Below are positions 47,316 through 57,821 of a stretch of 64,000 nucleotides of DNA, piece after piece; positions within the stretch are counted from its first letter, which is position 1; every line of letters begins with the position of its first letter. Made by a program: the position numbers and the translations under genes. Location: positions 2,418,001-2,482,000 of the forward strand of contig CM028334.1 of NCBI GenBank assembly GCA_016647705.1, given 5' to 3'. Origin of the DNA: Eucommia ulmoides (Eukaryota; Streptophyta; Magnoliopsida; Garryales; Eucommiaceae). The notes under the pieces were generated by a model. It did not search any database. It was not told the origin of the DNA and worked only from the letters and a program-made list of their open reading frames with translations.

Positions 47316-47829
47316 TGTTGAGATAATTTTTTATTGAAAAATTATTATTGACACCTCCTTTATTGAGACGCAGACGATGATAATCTCTTTTTTTTTTTTT
47401 TTAGCGATTCATACTTTTATTGATGATGCGAAAGAGTCTCCCTTCCTGCATAGAAACATTATAAAATAGACATATTGATCATAAAACAATACCTTAAAAT
47501 CCACCGCTATTATCAAACATGAACACATGAGAAACATCTGCTTTAGGGTAAAATGACAGGAGAAGTAAGTAGTATAAACTCAAATTAATTATAATTGAGA
47601 CACCTCATCGTTTTTTTATTGCAACACGATATCTTTCAAATCGCAGTTGATCAACTGATATCATCAATTATAATCTTCTTCTTCTTCTTTTTTTGGAGAT
47701 AATTAGTCAATACTCTAAATTAGAGAGTGTGATCTATAATTTATTCTATTTTAATCTGAATTAAGTTGAATATAAATTTCTTAATTATATTTTGCCTCCG
47801 GTTTAACTATCGTGGTCATTGCTCCCTTA
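47316..47829. repeat. ERF-B block spacer
   Basis: Matches 8690-9168. No gene. Confidence 0.7.
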
Positions 47830-48780
47830 GGTTGCATTTGGGTAAGGGACTTGACAAATCTCTTATTTGGATAACTATTCAAACGAATAATTTAATTCTG
47901 TAATTTATAATTTTTTTGTTTGGATAAATTAGACACCATTGTAAAACTGAGAACAAAAACAACAGAACAAAAACCCAACATCACCTCAATTGGATTAACT
48001 ATAAACACTAAAACGAAAACAAAAACAAGAATCGGAAACGGAAACAGGAATTGAGCACTAAAATGAAAACGGAATAAGGAAACATGAATCAGAATAAAAA
48101 ACATGAATCAATTGCGATTCGTTGCAGTACTCAATCCAAAACAAAAATGGAAACAAGAATTGAAACAGCTTAAAATTGAGAACCCTAATTAACAAATTGA
48201 GAATTGAAACAGCTTAAAATTGAGAACCCTAATTAACAAATTGAGAACCCTAATCAACAAGTACAAAATTGAAAACAGGTACAAAATTGGAACCCTTACC
48301 TGAAATGGACGAAATTGGAACCCATACCCCAAATGCCCTATGAAATTGGAACCTTTACCTGAGATAGACGGAGAAGGCGAAGGTAGACGACGACGATGAA
48401 GTGGACTGCAGCAATGAATGAAACGATCGACGACGAACAACGAAACTGCGATGAAGATGATCGACGAAGAAACAAAGAAGACGAAACTGCAACGACAATG
48501 ATCGATGAAGGAACGAAGAAGACAAAGTTGTGACGACGACGAATATAGAAAAGACGATCGACGAAAAAGATGGCAACGACAAAGACGAAGATGGAGAAAA
48601 TGAACGACGAAGAAGACGGCGAAGATGAAGACTAACGACAAATAAAAAAGACAGCGAAAACGAAGCTGGAAGACAATCGATGAAGGAACGAAGATGCGAT
48701 GAAGATGATCGATGAGAAATAAAACACAAATACTCCCTCCGATGGATTTGTCAAATAACACCTATTTCAAAAGAATTTCC
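47830..48780. mobile_element. Harbinger-like element, truncated copy
   Basis: Starts GGTTGCATTTGGGTAAGG after TTA (47827-47829), as at 9169. Its right end and the ERF-B promoter that should follow are missing: it joins directly to the ERF-B3 leader at 48780/48781, at a shared CC. Confidence 0.7.
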
Positions 48781-48823
48781 CATGACTGGAGCTGTTGATA
48801 CAGAGAGAGAGCTATAGAAGGAG

Positions 48824-51650
48824 TGCAAGACCTCAATCGTAGCGCGTACGTCATTTTAGTTGCGTTTTAGAGTAATTGAAAAAAAAGAATAAAAATAAAT
48901 AAAAATTGGGAGAATTTGAGTCAATTAAAAATTCAAATTTAAAAAGTTTAGGGGTTAAATTGAAAATTTAGGAAAAAATATTTTATCCAAAATTAGCATT
49001 TAACTTTTTAAATTGAAAATTAAAAGGGGTGAAATTTTAATTTTTAGAATTTTTAAAGAAGTTGATATTGGACTAAAAAAAGAGAATTTTAAGAATTAGG
49101 GGGGAGAAAGAGTAATTAAGAAAAATTCTTTATTTTAATATATATATACACACAAACCCATGCGTGTGTGCTGTGTGCCATGGAAATCCGCCGGAGGTAG
49201 AGAAGAATCGGAAAGTGGGAGACGTGGCATTTGTAGAGCAACTCTTTAGCCACTTGATACATGCATTATATAGGGAGGAAACGAGAAGCACGAAAAGAGA
49301 GAAACAGAGAGAGAACAGGGTCGGACAGTCGGCGTTCGTCGCTGGCGGTGGGTTAGAGAGAGAAAGCTTGCCAGCGACGAAAACTCAAAACAAAAAATAG
49401 AAACGCAGCGTGGGTAGGTGTTCAGGTTCTTCGTATGGGTGTGTGCCATCGTCAAATTTCAGAGGGAGAGAGAGAGAGAGAGACACGGTCCCTCCTGTGG
49501 GTGTGGGATTGCTGTTCGTCCGGTGGTGCATAATCATCGCCGTCGTTCGGTAAAGTGTGTATACGTGTTCTGTGTGGTTTGTTCAGCATCGCCGGTGTGT
49601 GATTGTTCGGTCAGTTAGGTGTGTCGGTATGGTCGCCGTCGTCGCCGGAATGGAGAGTAGAGAGAGAGGGTGTCGTCGGCCGGTAGACGTCGTCAATTTC
49701 GTGGGTTGCTGAATCCAGATGGTGGACGTCTGCGTGTGGGTGTTCTTTAGTGTTGACGGTGTGGGTGTGTTCCTCCAGTGGTAGGTGTGTCGGTCGTGTG
49801 GGTGTGTGTATGGGTGTCGCCGGTGGGCATGGGCCGACGGTAATCGTGGGGCTGTAATCGGAGGTGTGGCATCGCCGGCGTGTGTTTTGTCAGATATGTG
49901 AGTGTTGCTGCTGCAGTGTGTGGGTGTGTGTGTGCAAAACAGTGCAGGTAGATGGCGGACGGTGGCAGGAGGAGTGAGAGAGCTCATCGGTGGAACTGAA
50001 TCAAACGCAGGGAACAGCCGCGAAAAAGAAAAGAAAAAGAAGAAAAAAAAAAGGAAAAAAAAAGAGAAAAAAAACAAATTTGCACAAACCACCCAACTGG
50101 AAATCAAAAACCCATCTCGGGGTCACCAAACGATTCGGAAACAAGTGAAATTTCAATCGATTATTAACTTTCGTTAAATTAAATTTTATTTAGCATTACA
50201 AATCCTAAAATCGTAATAATTTCATAACGATTAATTCATTTTAATTACATGGTACATAAAATAGTAACGATTCAGAATATAGGGTCTGCATTGCATGATT
50301 CAGATGTTTTAGATAAGATATTAATTTAGGCTTTGTCACTATTAGGCTCGCAGGCACCGGTATCCCGATAGAGTATGGTCAGTGAAAGTTTTGGAGAGTG
50401 GTTAACAAGGTGAGTGTACTGTCTTCTTGTTAAACTATTTTTCTATGAATATATATGATGAAATATATTATTATTTAAACTGTATGAATTTATAAATTAT
50501 ATGGATCAAGCAGGATTTGAGTGAGTTGGTAAATTGGATTTTCGGAAGATTTTGATAGTTTTCAAAAAGAAGTTGAAAATAAATTTTTGTTGGATTTGGT
50601 GAAATTAGATGGTGTTTTTAAGAAAAGAAAATAGAAAACATCTATTTTTCTAAAAATGCCTGGTTTTCTAAAAAATAAAGGGTGAAAAAGTGGTTTTGAT
50701 AAAATCGGACGTTTTCTTTAAAAAAAAATGTGAAATATGATTTTTGGATTTAAAAGTTGGTTTTGAGGAAAAGAGGTAGACCTGGTGATTTGACGATGTT
50801 GAGTAGACGATATTTATTGAGTTGTGATTCGATGATGCTGTATTTGATTTTGACGATGTCATGGTTATTCTTCCCGAAAGGGGTGTGGATTATATTTCTC
50901 CCCGTAAGGGGTGTGGATCCTTCCCATGGGATATAGATGTTTCTCCCCATAAGGGGTGTGGATTATATTTCTTCCCAAAAAGGGGTGTGGATATTTCGTA
51001 GGAAGGCATTCCTACGAATGTTACGGTACCGTTGCAACTCCCGATCGTGAGGTTAAAACGATCACTATGGCTAGTCAGTGTGTGTTGTGGTGGAGTGGTG
51101 TTTGAGATGTGATGTTTACTTATATTGGGTAATTTATTATTTGTTATGGTGATTGGCATTATTTTACTAGATGGATTGGAATGGAACTTATATTTATTGC
51201 TTTATTTTCACTGCTTATATTATGGAAGAATTTTACTAGTTACGTGTTGCTTCTATACTCACGCTTGATCCATTTAGATATTGTAGAGTGAATTCTTATT
51301 TTAAAAAATATTTTTTACTAAGAAGGCAGTACACTCGCAGGTAAAATAGCTAGGATTCGGTTGGTCCCCTACTGGCGCTAGATAGAGTTATGCGAGTCAC
51401 GCAAAGGAGTCATTTGAGGAAAATTTTGGAGTCGAGATATCAGAAATGAAATCTAAATGAGGTTCAGGGGATTTGTTTGATTGTATTTATATTCGGGACG
51501 GTGTATCCCTATCAGATGTGACTATTATATGTGTTGTATAGATTTACAAATTTTGTTATCGATGTATGGAGGTTGGCCAGTCAGTTGGTCAGTGTCATGT
51601 CTACGTCACGCCGGCTCCACATAACGGGTGTCCGGGGTGGGGTTGTGACA
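48824..51650 (+). mobile_element. 2.8-kb solo LTR, Ty3/gypsy-type, in the ERF-B3 leader (fossil)
   Basis: Starts TGCAAGACCTCAATCG and ends GGGTTGTGACA, with near-matching 5-bp flanks AGGAG (48819-48823) and GGGAG (51651-51655). Same family as 14739-17738 but opposite orientation. It holds a GT-rich tract (49140-49980) with spurious frames, a purine run (50020-50070) and a tandem repeat built on CCGTAAGGGGTGTGGAT (50862-50998). It ends 7 bp before the ERF-B3 ATG. Confidence 0.8.
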
Positions 51651-51657
51651 GGGAGAG

Positions 51658-52236
51658 ATGGAGAATATTAATCATTACCCTCCGGCCCCGTCGGCAAGGC
51701 CACTCCTTGTTCTAACGAAAGACCAAAAGGATACCATCATGGTCACCGCCCTCAAGGACGTCATCGTCGGCGGTCTCCGCGGTAACGAAGCATTCCGCCT
51801 CTTAGTAGCCTGTGAGAAAGCCAAGTCACCATTGCCAACATGGGCTTCCACGAGAGGGAGTCACAAGCCGCGTGCCGCAAAAGAGACGACGACGATGCGG
51901 CGGAGGTCGAAGAAGAATTACAGGGGAGTCAGACAGAGGCCGTGGGGGAAATGGGCGGCAAAGATAATGGACCCGCAGAGGGCGGTGAGGGTGTGGCTTG
52001 GGACGTTCGAGATGGTGGAGGAAGCGGAGAGGGCATACGCCAAGGTAGCAATGGAGTTTAGGGGAGAGAAGGCTAAGACCAACTTCCCATTGTCGGATTA
52101 CGTTGAATCAGCGCGGCGGGAAGATAATGATGGAAACGTCGGAGTCGATGAGAGAAAGATGAGCCAAAGCCGGAATCAGAAAATACAGGGGAGAGCAGTA
52201 AAAGAAAATAAGAAGAAGAATATTATTGGAGTATAG
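51658..52236 (+). pseudogene. ERF-B3, degenerate AP2/ERF factor
   Basis: A 192-residue frame matching ERF-B1 up to about residue 163, then frameshifted by a one-base deletion (GTCGATGAGAG against GTCGAAGGAGAG), so the acidic tail is replaced by [15 protein letters not shown] and a basic end. The AP2 domain (88-144) has unusual changes: AAKI for AAEI (Lys102), IMDP for ITDP, and RAYA for RAYD (Ala128). Its own promoter is gone: a deletion joins its leader to a Harbinger-like element, and a gypsy LTR sits just upstream of the ATG. It probably does not make a working ERF protein, though the LTR could drive transcription. Confidence 0.75.
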
Positions 52237-52682
52237 TGGAAGATGACGAGGTTTTGGAGATGGAACTTCTCTACAATTAAATCCAACTTCAAATAGTAGT
52301 TAGTATAAGGAAATATACAAAAGGAATTTTCCTTTTGTAATTTCCATTGTCGAAGTTCAGTTATTGCCTGAATCGTGTTCCAGCACCCCATCGCACGCTC
52401 TAGCGCACCTTTCAGCTTCCCCAGATGCGCCCTAGCGCCTTCCAGCACTCTCCAGCGTGCTTCCCAGCATGCCAAACGATGTCTGATCTGCGCTCCAACG
52501 CCCTTCCCAACATCCCCAGAGCCAATTGTGACCTCCAAAGGTTGTGGTCCAAGATTGATGCTTCGAATCGACCACCATCTTGAGGGGGCATATTAAGAAT
52601 ATTGCATTCCCACAGCCAACTATGACCTCGAAAGGTTGCAATCCAAGATTGGTGTTCCAAATCGATCACCATCTTGAGGGAG
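52237..52682 (+). mobile_element. ERF-B3 3' flank and small copia-type element internal sequence (fossil)
   Basis: Up to about 52302 this is the out-of-frame remainder of the ERF-B tail and 3' flank. A shortened LTR start follows at 52303, then the C-rich internal sequence shared with 14311-14633 and 58660-58997, ending in CATCTTGAGGGAG. Confidence 0.7.
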
Positions 52683-52871
52683 TGTATTAGGAAATATACG
52701 AAATTAATGTTTCCTTTTGTAATTTACATTATGTTATTTACCTTATTTACTTATTGTCAGTATATCGTTTCCTTATTTAATATTGTGTTTCTTTTTATTA
52801 CTATCTCTCCCATTATATAAATGGTGAATGTTTGATTTAATAAAATACACAAACCATTTCTATATTCTACA
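52683..52871 (+). mobile_element. Copia-type 3' LTR, 189 bp (fossil)
   Basis: TGTATTAGGAAATATAC to TATATTCTACA, with the family's AATAAA signal. Confidence 0.8.
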
Positions 52872-53212
52872 GTTAGAAGCATAATCGCTAGTTTTGGGGT
52901 TTTTTCCATTGTACGGTCTATTACGTCATAACGACGTTACCGAACAAGCAACTCTAATGGTGCGTTTGGTTAGACGGAATGGGGTGGAAATGGAATCGCA
53001 ATTCTATCATTGATTCCAATTCCTTTGTTTGGTTATCCAATGGAATTAAATTTCTAATTCCTTTGGAATGAGTATCGATGGAATTGGATTCCATATCTCA
53101 TGTGGTGAAATTGAATTCCATACTTTATGGTAGTTTTTTTTGGGAGAGGGGGATTACATCTAAAATACCTCATCTCATTTTGGCCTAAAATTTTCAATTT
53201 GAGAACAAAAAA
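52872..53212. repeat. Duplicated spacer with half a Harbinger-type MITE
   Basis: As at 17832 and 59187. The MITE half starts at 52958 and is interrupted by the Helitron at 53213. No gene. Confidence 0.7.
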
Positions 53213-54305
53213 TCTATATAATAAAACAGGATGTACATAAGTTCACTAGACGAATCTCAGCCATTCTTTATACCTCCCATAAAGAATGGTCCAGATTAAC
53301 ATACTAATCTAAGCCTAATATCCCCGCAATCTAACCCTAATCTCTCTCATTTCAAAATCTCTCTCTCTACCGTCTCTCTCACCCTCACGGCCTCACCCCA
53401 CCCCTCTATCTCTCTCTCTCACTCTCCGCTTTGGAGGCCGCTGCCGCTACTACCGTCGTCGTCGATCTCGCGCCGTCTCTCTCTCACTATCACGATCTCA
53501 CCCTCACCTGACTCCTCTATCTATCTATATTTATCTCACTCTCACTCTCCGCTTTGGAGGCCATCGTCGCTACCACCATCGTCGTCGATCTTGCGCCTTA
53601 CACGTCCTCGTGCCACCCTCTTCGCGGTCAATTTCGCGTGATTGGTCGACGAAATCGTCACGTAGGTCTCTCTCATCCACTATTTTCTAAGATTTGTTCA
53701 TTCACTGCTCGATGCACTTCTCCACCGTTCACGATCGCTTTCACTGGATGGATTAACCCTGGATTTGTTCAATTATCATTCTTAGTAGAAGTGGGGTTAC
53801 CAGTCGCCGCCGCCGTCCACCTAGATCTGGCCAATCAATGTTCGATTTTGCAAGATCTGGCCCGATCAGTGTATGTGTGAGTTATTTGTTTAGTTTATGA
53901 ATTAGAGTGACTTCATGAATCTGATTGTTCTTAGAGTTTAGCAGCACTTTTACATTTGATTACACTGCCGATGTATTTGTTTTGGCATACTATTTAAAAT
54001 CATCAAATTTCCGGGGAACAAAAACACATTGATTTCCTTTTTTTGGTTGCTATTTGGTTGCTGAGTTTACAGTTCGATTGTTCGTTTCTATTTTTGTTAC
54101 GATTACTGTAATGAATTTGGTGGGCAAGAGTCGGACTTCACATGACGGGGCTTTTCTGTCAGTGACATGGTCCAAATTAATTAGGGTATTCCTTTTTATA
54201 TATATTTAATTGTTTGGTAATAGCTTTTCCAATCTAAACCGTGTTTTTGTTTTATGTATTTTCTATTTTTATATTTCTGTTTTCTAATTTTTGTTTAATT
54301 TTATT
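53213..54305 (+). mobile_element. Helitron-like element, copy H2
   Basis: The 5' end TCTATATAATAAAACAGGAT follows A. Paralogues at 34630 and 59530 read ACAAAAAATATGTTTC uninterrupted, so the insertion lies between A and T as expected for Helitrons. It contains the ~115-bp duplicated unit (53426-53478 and 53540-53592) and an open frame at 53554-53880 also seen in H1 and H3. The right end is lost at the junction with retroelement sequence near 54305. Confidence 0.65.
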
Positions 54306-54893
54306 CGACGAGGCAAACGACGGCAATGGAAGAACGCCGACGTTGGAACAAATCAAAGGCACAACAACAGTATCAAGAAGAAGCTACATTGACGGCAAGA
54401 AAACCAATTTAGAGTGTAGCTTTGATGACGACAATGGTGGTTTGAGAGGCGTTGCTGCCGTGGAGGGAGGAAGAAGATTTCGAAGAGAGTATTTTAGAGA
54501 GGGAAAGAGGAGAAGGGAGGAGGGTCAGGGTCCTTGGGGATGGAGTAGGGGGTGGGCGTGGTTGTTGTTTCATCGTAGTCGGCGGCGGCGTTTGCATCTT
54601 GAGGCCATGAAGGTCGGCGGCGGCAGTACACTTTCTCTCTAAGAGCAGTTAAGGTTTAGAAATTTTTATTTTTGGACCTTTCGCTCTGATACCATGTAGA
54701 ATATAGAAATTATTTGTGTATTTTACTAAATCAAACCTTCACTATTTATACAATGGAAGACAGGAATAAAAAGAAACATAATATTAAATAAAAAAAATAA
54801 TATAATGACAATAAATGAATAGAGTAAACAACATAATAGAAATTACAAAAAAAAAAAAAAACATTTCATTTCCTTTTGTATATTTCCTAATAC
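54306..54893 (-). mobile_element. Small copia-type element, 5' part, downstream of ERF-B4 (fossil)
   Basis: Reading on the minus strand: LTR 54893-54695, primer-binding site TGGTATCAGAG (54694-54684), leader and internal sequence to 54306. Same position relative to the ERF-B stop as at ERF-B1, so the insertion predates the duplication. Confidence 0.75.
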
Positions 54894-54915
54894 TAACTAC
54901 TATTCGAAGTTGGAT

Positions 54916-55536
54916 TTAATTGTAGAGAAAATCCATCTCCAAAACCTTGTCATCTTCCACAATACTCCAATAATCTTCTTCTTCTTCTCTTTTACTGCTC
55001 TCCCCTGCATTTTCCGATTCCGGCTTTGGCTCATCTTTCTCTCCTTCGACTCCGACGTCTCCATCATTCTCTTCCGGCCTCGCCGATTCAACGTAATCCG
55101 ACAATGGGAAGTTGGTCTTAGCCTTCTCTCCCCTGAACTCCACCGCCGCCTTGTCGTACGCCCTCGCCGCTTCCTCCGCCATCTCGAACGTCCCAAGCCA
55201 CACCCTCACCGCCCTCCGCGGGTCCGTTATCTCCGCCGCCCATTTCCCCCACGGCCTCTGTCTGACTCCCCTGTAATTCTTCTTCGGCCTCCGCCGCTTC
55301 GTCGTCGTCTCTTTCGCGGCACGCTGCTTGTGACTCCCGCTCGTGGAAGCCGGTGTTGGCAATGGTGACTTGGCTTTCTCGGAGTCTGCTAAGAGGCAGA
55401 AAGCTTCGTTGCCGCGGAGACCGCCGGCGATGACGTCCTTGAGGGCGGCGACCATGATGGCATCCTCTTGGTCTTTCGTTAGAACGAGGAGTGGCCTTGC
55501 CGACGGGGCCGGAGGGTAATGATTAATGTTCTCCAT
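54916..55536 (-). CDS. AP2/ERF transcription factor ERF-B4 (ERF109-like)
   Basis: Intact 206-residue paralogue of ERF-B1 in an inverted block. It has the same N-terminal helix, the KRRRPKK nuclear signal, an AP2 domain with [16 protein letters not shown] and WLGTF, and an acidic tail one Glu shorter. The few differences (for example FCLLADSEK for FRLLAASEK) lie outside the domain. Intronless and GC-rich. The TATA motif is one base off (TATATGAA). A G-tract (55613-55625) in the upstream region corresponds to the C-tract near 11502. A copia-type LTR follows the stop. Likely functional, possibly weaker than B1. Confidence 0.9.
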   Translation of the reverse strand: MENINHYPPAPSARPLLVLTKDQEDAIMVAALKDVIAGGLRGNEAFCLLADSEKAKSPLPTPASTSGSHKQRAAKETTTKRRRPKKNYRGVRQRPWGKWAAEITDPRRAVRVWLGTFEMAEEAARAYDKAAVEFRGEKAKTNFPLSDYVESARPEENDGDVGVEGEKDEPKPESENAGESSKREEEEDYWSIVEDDKVLEMDFLYN

Positions 55537-56473
55537 CTCTCCCTCTATATCTCTCTCTCTGCATCAGCAGCTCCAGTCATGGGACTGACGAGTAAATATT
55601 TAGTACATGCTTGGGGGGGGGGGGGAGTGTTAAGGTGTGCGCCAGTGGTTAAATGCGTTCATATATTGTTAATTAGGTGACATATGTAATTAAGGAGGGT
55701 GGGTCTTAGAGTATTTTCCAAAGTCAGCACACGTGTTCAAAGTATTTCGGCTAACCATTTTCTTGGAAGTAAGATTATAGTACAGGCACACGTGTGACAA
55801 ATAGTTTTTGAGAGAGGTGCGAAATAAGCGCCGGTATTTTATTTTTTTTTATCACATTTTTAGGAATTTTAAAAATAGTTTCAAATTACTCCCAAAAAAT
55901 TAAAAACAGAAACGTGTTTATCAAATACATTTCTGTAAATTAATTCCAATTTTTTATAGCAAGAACATAAATTAGGGAATAGAAACAGTAATGTTAACTT
56001 ATACCCTAAAAACACTTTGCAATTGACTTAAAAATATTTCAAAATTCCAAAGGTTGCAAATAAAAAATAGATTTTTATCACCGACATCCCCTATATTTGA
56101 TACGTTGATTAATAAACAAGTCGTCTGTTGACAAATATCATGAAGAACCCATACCAGAGATAAATAATAGTTAATTACCTATTTATCTTTTAACAATTTT
56201 TTTTTTTTAACGAAATCAATGCAATGACCATTTTACTCCTGGCCATAAATGTTCATAATTCTCTCTCTCTCTCTTTCATATATAAACACACACACACACT
56301 ACCATTCGACGCCTAAACAAATGGCAAGGGTGATGGCGCCATATTTGATGGTGGTGGCAAGCGGTTGTTTGGGTTTATGTGCGTGTGATGAGGGGTGGAC
56401 AGAGAGGGAGAGAAAGGGGAAAAAAAAGTAGAAAATGCAAACCTTAATTGAAAGAATTTGATTGGAGATATAA
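55537..56473 (-). promoter_or_regulatory. Upstream region of ERF-B4
   Basis: Inverted match of 10173-11586, including the TATA-like site at 55658-55665, the MITE half near 55850-55990 and a CT/CA repeat at about 56260-56302. No separate gene; the 60-codon frame at 56249 is low complexity. Confidence 0.65.
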
Positions 56474-57475
56474 AGTTGTGTTTGGATAAGGAATTTGGGA
56501 GAGAGATTTCATTTGGGTAAGAAATTTCAATTTTTTTATTTTTAACAAATACTTTGTTTGACTATCTATGAGAAGGAATTTGTCAAATCCTTCCAATTAA
56601 GAAATAGTAGTGAAAGGAAGTATTTGGAAATCCTTTTGAAATAAGTGTTATTTGACAAATACATCGGAGAGGGTATTTGTGTTTTCTTCCTCATCAATCA
56701 ACTTCATCGCATCTTCGTTCCTTCATCGATCGTCTTCCAACTTCGTGTTCGCCATCTTCTTCGTTCGTCGTTCGTCTTCATCTTCGTCTTCGCCATCTTC
56801 TTCGTCGTTCTCCATCTTCGTCGTCGTTGTTCGTCTTTGTCATTGCCATCTTCTTCATCGATCGTCTTCTCCATCTTCGTCGTCGTCACAGCTTTGTCTT
56901 CTTCGTTCCTTCATCGATCATCGTCGTTGCAGTTTCGTCTTCTTTTTTTCTTCATCGACCGTCTTCGTCGCAACTTCGTTGTTCGTCGTCGATCGTTTCA
57001 TTCGTTGTTGCACTCGATCCACTTCGCCGCCGTCGTCTACCTTTGCTTTCTTCGTCTATCTCAGGTAAGGGTTCCAATTTCGTGGGGCATTTGAGGTAAG
57101 GGTTCCAATTTCGTCCATCTCTGGTAAGGGTTCTAATTTTGTACCTGTTTTCAATTTTGTCGTTGTTGATCAGGGTTCTCAATTTTAGTTGTTTCAATTC
57201 CTGTTTCCTTTTTCGTTTTGGGTTGAATACTGCAACGAATCGCAATTGATTCATGTTTTTATTCTGATTCCTGTTTCCTGATTTCGTTTTCATTTTAGTT
57301 TTCAATTCTTGTTTCCATTTTCGTTTTAGTATTCATAGTTCATCCAATTGAGCTGATGTTTGATTTTTGTTCTATTGTTTTTTTTTTTTTTAGTTTTACA
57401 ATGGTATCTAATTTATCCAAACAAAAAAATTATAAAATTACACAATCAAAATTTTCGGCTAAATAGTTATCCAAA
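56474..57475. mobile_element. Harbinger-like element, inverted truncated copy
   Basis: Inverted counterpart of 9169-10169. It starts AGTTGTGTTTGGATAAGG after TAA (56471-56473) and is cut at about 57475, where sequence switches to ERF-B promoter in the other orientation. Ser/Phe-rich frames (56645-57099) are artefacts of the CTTCGTC-rich centre. Confidence 0.65.
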
Positions 57476-57821
57476 AATTATTACTCAGTCAAAACAAGGA
57501 AACGTACATATAGAATTTTGGCCCAAGGATGGCAGGAATATCATAACTCAATGCTCTACACAACACTAATTTATTTAAAGAAAAAAAAGAATTACGAGAT
57601 TAAAGTAATTTTTATTTTTTTTTAGAAATTTGTCTAGATCAAGTTATACATATCTCGATTAATTACTTCAGATGAATTTAGGAATGCACGCTTGTTTTGG
57701 TACATTTTATTTGGCACCTCCCTCTAAAAAATTATTCTTCACACAGGTGAGGATAAATTGGACATCCAAAAATAAGGCCCAATGCTTGTGTTTATGAGAT
57801 GGTCTCAAAAATATATATAAA
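57476..57821 (+). promoter_or_regulatory. Orphan ERF-B promoter remnant
   Basis: Matches 11030-11270 and 13350-13570 (TCAAAACAAGGAAACG through TTTGGTACATTTTATTT). No ERF coding sequence follows; a copia-type element comes instead. A fifth ERF-B copy was probably lost here. Confidence 0.6.

Noticed and set aside
49902-50177. Lys-rich 91-codon frame
   Set aside because: Results from an A-rich tract in the solo LTR.
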